This document shows, piece after piece, positions 50,337 through 57,722 of a stretch of DNA of 57,722 nt. The DNA lies in the NCBI GenBank assembly GCA_964399625.1, contig CAYNSB010000020.1, positions 1 through 57,722 of the forward strand. The letters are read 5' to 3'. A program made the translations under genes and the position numbers. The notes beneath the pieces are model-generated. The model saw only the letters and a program-made list of their open reading frames with translations. It did no database searches and was not told where the DNA came from. Origin of the DNA: CAYNSB01 sp964399625 (GTDB taxonomy: Bacteria > Planctomycetota > Phycisphaerae > Phycisphaerales > UBA1924). Numbering within the stretch: position 1 is the stretch's first letter; every line of letters begins with the position of its first letter.

Positions 50337-51539
50337 TTAGAACACCAGCTGCATCTGGGCCTGGATGCTCCACTCGCCCTTCTTCGCCGAGCCGAGGTTC
50401 CCGCCGAGCGTGCCCGGGGAAACGATGCCCGTCTTGTTGAAGAAGTACTGCCAGTCGAGCGTGAACTTCGCGGCGTGAGACTCGGGCACGAAGTAGTAGT
50501 TCGTGCCGAGGGTCAGCGCGGAGAAGTTGCGCTCGGGCGAGCCGTAGTCGGAGTCCACGCGGATGAACTCGTAGCGGCCGAAGAGCTCCCACTGCGTCTG
50601 AACGAACAGACCGCCCTGGAACATGAACCCGTAGTCATTGAACTTGACCTTGGTGCCCGTGCTCTTGTTCTCGATGTTGCGGTACGCGAACGAGCCGAAC
50701 GCGTTCCACGCGTTGCCCTCGGCCGACACATCGGCCGTCACGAGCAGCACGGAGGCGTCGGTCGTCTGACCGCCGGTCGTGCCGAACGTGCTGCCGCCGT
50801 CCTGGTAGTGGATCGAGCCACCGACCATGCCGAAGTACTGCGCGTTCTGGAAGCTGGTGAAGTCGTTGGACTGCTTCCAGTCGCCGGCCCACTTGTACTC
50901 GCCACGAGCCGTGAGGGAGTAGTCCGCCTCGGCCGAGTTGTTGTAGTCCGTGTTGCGGGCGTTGGCGCCGTCGGTGAACGCGCCCCAGAAGCGGAACGAG
51001 TCGCCCGTGTAGGTCGCGATCACGCCCTGCGTGCGGCCGCCGGTGAAGAACGTGTTGAAGGACGAGCGCTCAGAGGACAGCTGCGTGGTGTCACCCACGA
51101 GCTCCTCGCGGAGCGTCGGAGCCTTCGCCTGGCCCCACATGAGGGTCCAGCCGTTGTCCAGCTTGTACCAGCCGTACGCGTCCTCGAGGCCGCCGGTGCC
51201 CGTGTTGGCGCCGTCGGATGCATCGAACTGGATGTAGTAGCCCCAGTTCGGGTTCGCGATGTTGCCGCTCACGCTCACCACGGTGCGGGCGTTCTGGAAC
51301 CCGTTGGCGCTCTTCTTGATCCCGTTATCGCGACGGTAATCCCAGTTGTAGCGGAACTGGAGGTACCCGTGGATGTTCGGGATGTACGTCTCGGCCGCGC
51401 CCAGCTCGCTCGCCCGGTTGGACGAGTCGGAGAGCATCTCAGCCGCGTACGCACGGCTCGCGTCGTCGGCCGCCATGGCGCCCGTGCTCAGACCAAGGGC
51501 CGCCCCGGCGATCACGAAGAGCTTGTTCGTCACGTTCAT
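50337..51539 (-). CDS. outer-membrane porin of the OprO/OprP (phosphate-selective) type
   Basis: A 400-residue outer-membrane protein with a signal peptide ending in TGAMA (about residue 23). A short coiled region follows, then a long series of amphipathic beta strands, e.g. HGYLQFRYNWDY, ARTVVSVSGNI, WGYYIQFDASDG, QAKAPTLREELV and a final Phe (QMQLVF), the usual outer-membrane C-terminus. The WGQAKAPTLREEL pattern matches the OprP/OprO porins, which pass phosphate or pyrophosphate. AAGGAG precedes the ATG. It is divergent from a PhoB/PhoR-type pair (52002 onwards), which would fit regulation by phosphate. A terminator follows. Codon choice is less extreme in GC than nearby genes, as in many highly expressed porins. 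Confidence 0.87.
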   Translation of the reverse strand: MNVTNKLFVIAGAALGLSTGAMAADDASRAYAAEMLSDSSNRASELGAAETYIPNIHGYLQFRYNWDYRRDNGIKKSANGFQNARTVVSVSGNIANPNWGYYIQFDASDGANTGTGGLEDAYGWYKLDNGWTLMWGQAKAPTLREELVGDTTQLSSERSSFNTFFTGGRTQGVIATYTGDSFRFWGAFTDGANARNTDYNNSAEADYSLTARGEYKWAGDWKQSNDFTSFQNAQYFGMVGGSIHYQDGGSTFGTTGGQTTDASVLLVTADVSAEGNAWNAFGSFAYRNIENKSTGTKVKFNDYGFMFQGGLFVQTQWELFGRYEFIRVDSDYGSPERNFSALTLGTNYYFVPESHAAKFTLDWQYFFNKTGIVSPGTLGGNLGSAKKGEWSIQAQMQLVF

Positions 51540-52001
51540 TCCTATCTCCTTGCTTGCGTGCCAGACCCCTGCGAGCGCCGCTCCTTGCAACCGAGCGGGA
51601 AACCCCAAGGGCCCATGCGTCCTTGGGTCCTCATTGGGCTCACCCACGAGGTGAACCATGGACCCTGCCAACCCGAGCGACGCCGACAACTCCCGTCGAA
51701 CGCCGCCCACCAACCCCTGTCCACCGGAACCTCCGACCGAATGGATCCAACTCGGCCGAATGCCTCGCCGGACCGGGGCGGAGACTCTACCCGCAGCACT
51801 TAGTGCGGGCAAACTCTCGTGAATTCCTTTTTCGGCCCCTCCCGGCCCTACGCAGTCACTTTTTTCAGGACCTGTATTAGGGGCGTGTGAATTCTCACCT
51901 TCACGCACCCATCCAACCCCCACCCACCTTTCCACCCTTGCGCCGCATGGTTAGGCTTCGAAACGCACGAGCGGTCGTCGAACCAACCCGAGGAGAAGGC
52001 C
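51540..52001. promoter_or_regulatory. 462-base divergent intergenic region between the porin and the PhoB-like gene
   Basis: No gene is apparent. It contains hairpin-forming repeats CCCAAGG/CCTTGGG (51604-51610/51621-51627) and CCCGCA/TGCGGG (51790-51795/51804-51809), and an AT-richer stretch around 51815-51890. The spacing is suitable for the promoters of both genes. I did not find a convincing Pho box (two direct repeats of the CTGTCA type), so regulation by the adjacent response regulator is only suggested by position. Confidence 0.4.
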
Positions 52002-52736
52002 GTGAGCAATGCGCTCAAAGTCAGTCTCGACAAAGGCTTGGGTCGAAAGCGCTCGATCGTGGTCATCGAGGATGAACGCGATCTCGCCGACATGCTCGTC
52101 TTCAATCTCGATCGGGCTGGCTACCACGCCGAGGCCGCCTACGACGGAAGGTCTGGTTTTGATCGGGTAGTTGCCGATCCGCCGGATCTTTTGGTTCTTG
52201 ATCTCATGCTCCCAGAGTTGTCCGGGACCGAGGTCGCCGCACGCCTGCGCCGGACCCCCGCCACCGCGAGCATTCCCATTGTGATGCTCACGGCCAAAGT
52301 CGAGGAGTCGGACCAGATCGGCGGGCTCGCCGCCGGTGCCGATGACTACATCACCAAGCCCTTCTCCATCAAGGTGCTCCTGGCCCGGATCGAGGCGCTG
52401 CTCCGCCGCGCGGCCCCCAGCACCGCCGACCTCCGCCTCGGGCCCATCCGCATCAACCCCGAATCGCACGAGGTGGTGTGCGATGGCCAGCCGGTGCACC
52501 TCACGCTGACCGAGTTCAAGATCCTGTCGTCCCTCATCGCCGCCCGCGGCAAGGTGCTCACCCGGCAGAGCCTTATGACCCGGGCGATGGGCCCGGGAAT
52601 CACCGTCACCGAGCGCACGATCGACGTCCACGTGACGGCGATCCGCAAGAAGCTGGGCGAGGGCGGGGGCCTGATCCGGACCGTCCGGGGGGTGGGGTAC
52701 CGCGCCGCCGAGCGGGCCGAGGCGGGCGACGAGTAG
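52002..52736 (+). CDS. phoB: OmpR/PhoB-family response regulator
   Basis: A 244-residue transcription factor. The receiver domain (about residues 18-130) has the acidic pair IEDERD, the phosphorylated Asp in LLVLDLMLPE, the Thr in MLTAK and the Lys in ITKPFS. The C-terminal winged-helix domain (about 145-240) has LTLTEFKIL, VLTRQSLM, TVTERTIDVHVTAIRKKLG and the final IRTVRGVGYRA, as in PhoB. It begins with GTG after GGAG. The sensor kinase gene follows 31 bases later. The divergent neighbour is a phosphate-porin-like gene, which supports a PhoB role; no pst genes are in view. Confidence 0.9.
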   Translation: MSNALKVSLDKGLGRKRSIVVIEDERDLADMLVFNLDRAGYHAEAAYDGRSGFDRVVADPPDLLVLDLMLPELSGTEVAARLRRTPATASIPIVMLTAKVEESDQIGGLAAGADDYITKPFSIKVLLARIEALLRRAAPSTADLRLGPIRINPESHEVVCDGQPVHLTLTEFKILSSLIAARGKVLTRQSLMTRAMGPGITVTERTIDVHVTAIRKKLGEGGGLIRTVRGVGYRAAERAEAGDE

Positions 52737-52753
52737 TGGTTCCTCCGAGGCGA

Positions 52754-52759
52754 TAGCGT
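52754..52759 (+). promoter_or_regulatory. -10-like hexamer TAGCGT before phoR
   Basis: TAGCGT ends seven bases before the phoR ATG at 52767 in the 30-base gap after phoB. No ribosome binding site is visible. It may give phoR a separate leaderless transcript in addition to read-through from phoB. Confidence 0.25.
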
Positions 52760-52766
52760 TCAGGGC

Positions 52767-54191
52767 ATGTCCACGGATCGCCGAGTGCTGCCCGAGACCC
52801 TGCTGATCGCCTCGGGCGCGGGGATCACGGCGCTGTCGATCTCGCTCGATGCGCCCCGCTGGATCGCCCTGGGACTGCTGGCCTTGGCGACCATCGCCTC
52901 CCTGTGGGGGGTCTGGATCGAGCGCTCGCACTGGGGCGCGATCCTCGCCTCGTGGCGACGGGAAGCAACGGCCCTGGCCCGTCGCGCGGGGGTGGATGCG
53001 CCCGAGGGTGTCGAGGGCGAACGGGCCTTGGCGCTGGTTTCGGCGGCGGGCGACGCGCTCGAGGCCCGCGCGGAACGCGAGCGTGAGCACGCCCGGCTGC
53101 TCCGCACGATCGTGGACGCGTTCGACGAGCCGGTCATCTTGACCGACGAGGACGGCGTGGTGCGGACGCACAACACGTCCGCGCAGGCGTTCGTCGCCTC
53201 GCGGGCCGCGTCGCTCGTGGGGCGACGCATCGACGAGGTCATCACCTGGGGCGATGTGCTCCGCGTGCACGCCAGCGCCCGCGCCGGGCGCGAGGCGCAC
53301 GAGCAGGTCCGCGCGGCCCGCCCGGGCGCGGCGGGAGGGGCCATCGCGACGGTGGATGTCTGGGCGCGCCCGCTGACGGGGCCCGGGCCCGAGGAGCGTC
53401 TGGTCCTGCTGCTCATGCGCGATGTGAGCGAGGCCTCGCGGACGCTGCAGGTGCGGGCGGACTTCGTCGCCAACGCCAGCCACGAGCTGCGCACGCCCAT
53501 CGCCGCGATGCGCGTCGCGATCGACACCCTGCGCGCGCTCGACGGGGGCGACGCCACGAGCCGGGACCGCTTCCTGGGCGTGGTTTCCAGCAACATCGAG
53601 CGGCTTGAGGAGCTGATCGCGGACCTGCTGGACCTCTCTCGCCTGGAATCGCCCGAGAGCGAGCTGCAGGTCGGGCCGGTGGCGCTGGCCCGCCTCGTGG
53701 AGACGCTCGAGCCGCTCTTCGAGCGCGCCCGGCGCGAGCGCCGGCTGCAGGTCGCCTGGGACCTCTCGCCCCGGGTCGATCCGGTGCGCACCGATCGCCG
53801 CCTGCTCCTGCTCATCCTTCAGAACCTGATCGACAACGCGATGAAGTTCGCGTACGAGGACACGACGGTGCGCGTCGTGGCGACGCCCATCCCCGCCGGC
53901 GTGCGCTGGGAGGTGGTCGATCGCGGCATCGGCATCCCGCTCGGGCAGCAGCAGCGCATCTTCGAGCGCTTCTACCAGGTGGACGCGGCCCGCACGGGCG
54001 TGGGCGCGGCGCGGCGGGGCACCGGGCTGGGGCTGGCGATCGTGCGCCACGCCGTCAAGCGCCTGGGCGGGAGCGTCCGCGTCGAGAGCGTGTGGAAGGA
54101 GGGGACGCGGATGATCGTCGAGCTGCCCGAGCTCCCCGAGAACCACTCGCCGGTGGCTAGTCCCGCTGCGGGCGATACTCCACGCCCTTGA
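52767..54191 (+). CDS. phoR: PhoR-like sensor histidine kinase
   Basis: A 474-residue kinase. Two membrane helices occupy about residues 10-50 with almost no periplasmic loop, as in PhoR, which senses through the Pst system rather than directly. A charged linker and a PAS domain (about 110-215, with VDAFDEPVILTDEDGVV) follow. The HisKA domain has the phosphorylated His in NASHELRTPIAAM (about 238), and the ATPase domain has NLIDNAMKFAYED, DRGIGIP and GTGLGLAIVRHAV. It follows the PhoB-like regulator and is its likely partner. Its last 35 bases overlap the convergent lipoprotein gene. Confidence 0.9.
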   Translation: MSTDRRVLPETLLIASGAGITALSISLDAPRWIALGLLALATIASLWGVWIERSHWGAILASWRREATALARRAGVDAPEGVEGERALALVSAAGDALEARAEREREHARLLRTIVDAFDEPVILTDEDGVVRTHNTSAQAFVASRAASLVGRRIDEVITWGDVLRVHASARAGREAHEQVRAARPGAAGGAIATVDVWARPLTGPGPEERLVLLLMRDVSEASRTLQVRADFVANASHELRTPIAAMRVAIDTLRALDGGDATSRDRFLGVVSSNIERLEELIADLLDLSRLESPESELQVGPVALARLVETLEPLFERARRERRLQVAWDLSPRVDPVRTDRRLLLLILQNLIDNAMKFAYEDTTVRVVATPIPAGVRWEVVDRGIGIPLGQQQRIFERFYQVDAARTGVGAARRGTGLGLAIVRHAVKRLGGSVRVESVWKEGTRMIVELPELPENHSPVASPAAGDTPRP

Positions 54192-54708
54192 GGTCGCTCA
54201 GGCGCGACACGATCGCCCGCACCAGCGCCCCCTCGCGCTCGGGATCGCGGAAGGGCTCGGCGGTCGCCCGCAGCGTGATCATCGTCGGCACGCTGGGGCG
54301 CAGCTGGGGCGCGGGCTCATCGCTCTCGCGCGTCAGCTCCAGGGTCACGATCGACTCGGTCTCGGTCTGGAAGCGATAGACGATGCGGCGCGCGCCCGCG
54401 AAATCGCGCTCGGGCGGGTCCCAGCCCATCATCGCCATCCGTGCGCGCGGCGCGGACACGATCACGGCCGCGTCCACGTCGTTCCAGTCGGCCTCGACCC
54501 GCGCGGTGCTCGTGTCCGCCTGGGTGGAGATGGGCACCAGCGAGGCCGTCGCGGATCGCGGGGGTGGAGCATCTCCGCTCTGGCACCCACCCGCCCCGAG
54601 CACCACCACCAAGCCCAATGCCGTACACAATCCGATCAAACTGACCGCGGACACTCGGGTTTCAGCGATGCCAGCGGGCGGAAGGGGGTCGTTGCGAAAG
54701 GTGGTCAT
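54157..54708 (-). CDS. hypothetical lipoprotein
   Basis: A 183-residue protein with an N-terminal hydrophobic segment (LIGLCTALGLVVVLGAGGC) ending in a lipobox-like AGGC at about residue 45. A Ser/Thr/Pro linker and one globular domain of mixed strands follow, with VIVSAPRARMAMMGW and RRIVYRFQTETESIVTLELTRES. Nothing recognisable in the sequence indicates a function. It overlaps the 3' end of phoR on the opposite strand by 35 bases. The ATG at 54708 is the best start, since upstream in-frame sequence is antisense to the phoH region. Confidence 0.7.
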   Translation of the reverse strand: MTTFRNDPLPPAGIAETRVSAVSLIGLCTALGLVVVLGAGGCQSGDAPPPRSATASLVPISTQADTSTARVEADWNDVDAAVIVSAPRARMAMMGWDPPERDFAGARRIVYRFQTETESIVTLELTRESDEPAPQLRPSVPTMITLRATAEPFRDPEREGALVRAIVSRLSDLKGVEYRPQRD

Positions 54709-54881
54709 GTTCTCGGGCGATGCAAGGGGTGAGGAATGAGTCGGATCGGCCCGGCGTGGGGCGGCGAACCACGGCAGGGTACGATCGTCGTTCGTCCTCG
54801 AGGGCCACGCGCCCTCGGGATCGCACCGCGGGCGTCGAGTTGGGTTGGGTCGCGTGCGACCCATCCCGCGCGGCGTCCGAA

Positions 54882-55946
54882 GTGAGACCTCCGGGCTTGG
54901 ACGTCAGCATACATGTTCCGCTGGGTCACCAGCGCGTGGGGATCGTCGGCAGCGCCGAGCGGAACCTCAAGATGCTGCGCGAGGCGCTGGGCGTTGGCGT
55001 CACCTCGCGCGAGGGGAAGGTCCACCTGAAGGGGGACCGCAAGCCGGTGTCCATCGCGCGGAACGTGCTGGAGCGCCTGGGGCGCGAGGCCGACGCGGGC
55101 CGGTCGCTCACACGCGAACAGGTTCTGAACATCATCGCCGAGGAATCGGATCGCTACGGCGAGGACCGCCCCGGGGCGATCCTGCACGGGGCGCATCACA
55201 CGAACGGGGTCGCGGGCGGGCCCACCTGGGACGGATCGCTGAACGTGTACGTCGCGGGCCGGCTGATCAAGCCCAAGAGCCCGAACCAGGAGCGGTACCT
55301 CGAGCAGATCCGCACGCACGACCTGATCTTCGGGATCGGGCCGGCGGGAACTGGAAAGACATACCTCGCGGTCGCCGCGGCGGTGCACCTGCTCCGCCAG
55401 GACCGCGTGCGCAAGGTGATCCTGACGCGCCCCGCGGTGGAGGCGGGCGAGAAGCTCGGATTCCTGCCCGGCACGCTGGAGGCGAAGGTCGATCCGTACC
55501 TGCGGCCGCTGTTTGACGCGCTCAACGAGATGATGGACTTCTCGACGGTCCGGCGGTTCATGGAGAGCGACGTCGTCGAGGTCGTGCCGCTGGCGTTCAT
55601 GCGCGGGCGCACGCTCAACCAGGCGGTGATCATCCTGGACGAGGCGCAGAACACGACCAAGGGGCAGATGCAGATGGCGCTGACGCGCCTGGGGCATGGG
55701 TCCAAGATGATCGTCACGGGGGACATCACCCAGATCGATATCCCAGAGCCCCGCGACAGCGGGCTGATCGACGCGGCCCGCCGCCTGTCGCGCGTGCCGG
55801 GCGTCGCCTTCGCGCACCTGGGGCGTGAGGACGTGGTGCGCCATCCGCTGGTTCAGCGGATCGTGGACGCGTACGGCGAGACCTCGCCCAAGCGCCCGCG
55901 GGGCACGCGCGCCCGCCGGGACGAACCTACGGAGGTCGAGGGCTGA
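54882..55946 (+). CDS. phoH: PhoH-family ATPase (YbeZ type)
   Basis: A cytoplasmic P-loop ATPase of about 354 residues. A KH-like N-terminal part (VGIVGSAERNLKMLREALGV) is followed by the PhoH ATPase domain. Walker A is GIGPAGTGKTYLAVAAAVH (about residues 146-164); VILTRPAVEAGEKLGFLPG, AFMRGRTLNQAVIILDEAQN (Walker B) and MIVTGDITQID complete it. In other bacteria it works with YbeY in rRNA maturation and is encoded beside the HD-domain protein PgpH. The stop overlaps the next gene as TGATG. The start is uncertain: GTG at 54882 or TTG at 54897 fits the family better than the ATG at 54720. Confidence 0.9.
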   Translation: MRPPGLDVSIHVPLGHQRVGIVGSAERNLKMLREALGVGVTSREGKVHLKGDRKPVSIARNVLERLGREADAGRSLTREQVLNIIAEESDRYGEDRPGAILHGAHHTNGVAGGPTWDGSLNVYVAGRLIKPKSPNQERYLEQIRTHDLIFGIGPAGTGKTYLAVAAAVHLLRQDRVRKVILTRPAVEAGEKLGFLPGTLEAKVDPYLRPLFDALNEMMDFSTVRRFMESDVVEVVPLAFMRGRTLNQAVIILDEAQNTTKGQMQMALTRLGHGSKMIVTGDITQIDIPEPRDSGLIDAARRLSRVPGVAFAHLGREDVVRHPLVQRIVDAYGETSPKRPRGTRARRDEPTEVEG

Positions 55947-57722
55947 TGGGACGCGACGGACCCAGGACGGGCACGTGGGCGATGCGCGCCGTCAGCCGGG
56001 GGCGGCGCGGGGCGCTCGAGCGTGAGCGTCGCGCGGGCGACACGATCCTGACGCGCTTCTTCGCGCACCCGAACCTGGGCTGGGCGCTGGGAATCACGTC
56101 CGCGTTCGTGCTGGTGTGCGGGGCTTTGGCGATCTGGGCGCGCTCGCAGCCGCTGCTGGCGGTGGGGCGAGTCGCCAATGAGACGCTGGTGGCCCGCGTG
56201 CCCTTCGCGGTGGAGAACCCCGCGCTGACCCAGGAGGCCCGGGCCGCGGCACGCCAGCGCACGCCGCGCGTGTACGTCGCGAACACCGCGGTGCTCGAGG
56301 CGATCCGCGCGAGCATCGCGAACCTCCCGCGCACGCTGGGCGGCGTGGAACGCCCGGACCAGCTCACCGACGTGCTCAGCGGGCAGTTCAAGCTCACCGA
56401 GGCCGCCCGCGCCGCGATCCGCGAGAACCTCGTCAACGGCGAGGTGAGCGCGGCGTGGCTCGATCGTGCCACGCGCCTGCACGAGGAGCTCAAGAGCGTG
56501 CTGCTGCTCGACGACAAGGGCGCGCAGCTCGAGAGCCAGAAGCCTAACAAGGAAGTGGACCTGGTCGTGGGCGATGAGGACCCGCGGCGCGTCCCGCAGC
56601 AGCGCGCGCTCGTGAGCATCCGCGACGCGGACAAGCTCGCCGAGGCGATGACCCTGGCGGCGCGGCGCGCGGGCTTCGTCGAGCCCGTGCTCTCGGCGGT
56701 CGTGTCGCGCCTGACCTCCAACCCCGAGCCCACCTTCACCGCCGATGAGGGTGCGACGCTCGCCGCCCAGCAGAAGGCCGAGGCCCGCGTGCGCCCCGTG
56801 ATCAAGCCCGTGCCCCAGGGCAGCGTGTTCTGCATGGCGGGGGAGACGATCACGCCCGCGCACCTGGAGCAGGTCCGCAAGGAGGCCGTGGCCTTCGCCG
56901 ACAGCCCCGCGGGGCAGCTCGCCTGGGTGCGATGGATCAGCGTGGTGGGCGCGACCGGGGCGATCGGCGGCGCGGTCGCGGGGTACCTCGCGCTGTTCTG
57001 CCCGCGCGTGCGCCGCAACCCGATGCGGATGCTGGGCATCGCGGCGCTGCTGTCGGGCATGCTCGCGATCGCCGTCGTGGGCACCGTGAGCAACCCGGGT
57101 TTGCTGATGCTCACGGCGATCGTGCCCACGATCTTCGTTGCGGTCATCCTCGTCGTCGCGTACGACCAGCGCATCGCCCTGGCGCTCTCGACGCTGCACG
57201 GCGTGCTCGTGTGCGTCGCGCTGGCCCAGCCCATCGGCATCTACGCGCTGATGCTCACGGGCATCTCCATCGCCGTCATCCAGCTCCGCGAGATCCGCGA
57301 TCGGCGCACGCTCGTGCGGATGGGGCTGTTCTGCGGCGTGGGGCTGGCGCTGGGCACGGCGCTGGTCGCCCTCATCGATCGACCCGTGAGCGACGCCTCC
57401 CTGCACCAACTGCTGGACGACGCGATCCTCGCCGGCATCGGCGGCCTGGGCGTAGGCGTGGTGACGCTCGCTGTGCTCCCCGCGATCGAGCGGGCGTTCG
57501 CGATCACCACGGGCATGACGCTCATCGAGCTGCGCGACCCCAAGCAGCCGCTGCTGCGCCAGCTCCAGCAGCGCGCGCCCGGCACGTACAACCACTCGCT
57601 GAACGTGGCGAGCATCGCGGAGGCGGCGGCCGAGTCGATCCACGCCAACTCCCTCCTGACGTACGTGGGCGCGCTGTACCACGACATCGGGAAGATGAAC
57701 AAGCCCGAGTACTTCGTGGAGA
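55946..57722 (+). CDS. 7TM-HD domain phosphodiesterase (PgpH/YqfF type), 3' end cut off
   Basis: The visible 592 codons start MGRDGPRTGTWAMRAVSRG. They contain a first membrane helix at about residues 47-66 and an extracytoplasmic domain of about 260 residues with 7TMR-HDED features (VARVPFAVENPALTQEARAA; FCMAGETITPAHLEQV). Seven further membrane segments run up to about 530, where the HD domain begins with QRAPGTYNHSLNVA and HDIGKMNKPEYF. This architecture is that of PgpH, which breaks down cyclic di-AMP. The ATG overlaps the phoH stop as TGATG, so the two are coupled. The phoH-pgpH-ybeY order is conserved; ybeY would follow beyond the window. Only the N-terminal part of the HD domain is visible. 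Confidence 0.92.
   Translation, partial: MGRDGPRTGTWAMRAVSRGRRGALERERRAGDTILTRFFAHPNLGWALGITSAFVLVCGALAIWARSQPLLAVGRVANETLVARVPFAVENPALTQEARAAARQRTPRVYVANTAVLEAIRASIANLPRTLGGVERPDQLTDVLSGQFKLTEAARAAIRENLVNGEVSAAWLDRATRLHEELKSVLLLDDKGAQLESQKPNKEVDLVVGDEDPRRVPQQRALVSIRDADKLAEAMTLAARRAGFVEPVLSAVVSRLTSNPEPTFTADEGATLAAQQKAEARVRPVIKPVPQGSVFCMAGETITPAHLEQVRKEAVAFADSPAGQLAWVRWISVVGATGAIGGAVAGYLALFCPRVRRNPMRMLGIAALLSGMLAIAVVGTVSNPGLLMLTAIVPTIFVAVILVVAYDQRIALALSTLHGVLVCVALAQPIGIYALMLTGISIAVIQLREIRDRRTLVRMGLFCGVGLALGTALVALIDRPVSDASLHQLLDDAILAGIGGLGVGVVTLAVLPAIERAFAITTGMTLIELRDPKQPLLRQLQQRAPGTYNHSLNVASIAEAAAESIHANSLLTYVGALYHDIGKMNKPEYFVE

Noticed and set aside
1..57722. Insertion sequences, phage remnants or integrases
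   Set aside because: No transposase, integrase or phage structural protein motif was seen, and no tRNA shows a duplicated 3' end beside a foreign-looking segment.

Overview
The window is very GC-rich chromosomal DNA, with G or C at most third codon positions, and it is densely packed with genes on both strands. Several things point to a Gram-negative-type cell envelope: a Kdo transferase (waaA), an OprP-type porin, an LpoB-type lipoprotein and a type II secretion (Gsp) pseudopilus operon. Together with 7TM-HD, SpoIIE-phosphatase and tricorn-like proteins, this is most like a planctomycete of the Phycisphaerae group. That placement is inference; no rRNA is present. I see no transposase, phage gene or CRISPR array, so this looks like core chromosome.

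Layout. 1-4441 (minus): a housekeeping operon glmU(N-terminal half)-prs-rplY-pth-rpsF-ssb, in the same order as the Firmicutes gcaD-prs-ctc-spoVC cluster, preceded by tRNA-Gln. 4568-4901: a non-coding stretch with dyad symmetry. 4902-11101: a SWIM-domain protein and a SNF2 helicase flank a methyltransferase and a sulfotransferase. 11133-17549: tRNA-Lys, a 1312-residue tricorn-like S41 protease, Kdo transferase, a second methyltransferase and tRNA-Val. 17602-22713: a TlpA-like thioredoxin protein, a DinB-fold protein, a ThiF/MoeB E1 enzyme, a GNAT acetyltransferase and a membrane phosphoesterase. 22791-23880: rpsL-rpsG with its own terminator. 24019-26630: a small exported peptide, LpoB and a COG3014 partner. 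26756-33618: MazG, a SpoIIE-type phosphatase, a PduO adenosyltransferase, RecJ, small and membrane proteins, DUF456, and a gene that runs antisense into DUF456. 33913-35550: a PIN-PhoH protein.

35560-43802 (minus) is a nine-gene operon for a type II secretion-like pseudopilus: gspF-G-I-J-K-C-L-M plus a TPR lipoprotein. Most junctions are four-base start/stop overlaps. Three of the proteins carry long glycine-rich or collagen-like tails, and three of the four pseudopilins have Ala rather than Gly before the likely processing site. This is the most distinctive system in the window. gspD and gspE are not here.

44037-50220: a threonine dehydrogenase lacking the structural-zinc cysteines, a secreted Kazal-like peptide, a PadR regulator with a thioredoxin-like protein divergent from an S41 protease, and argS. 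50337-54191: a phosphate-porin-like gene divergent from a PhoB/PhoR-type two-component system. 54157-57722: a lipoprotein, then phoH followed by the start of a PgpH-type cyclic-di-AMP phosphodiesterase that runs off the end.

Several genes appear to be leaderless: a TAnnnT-like hexamer ends only 5-8 bases before the start codon and there is no ribosome binding site.
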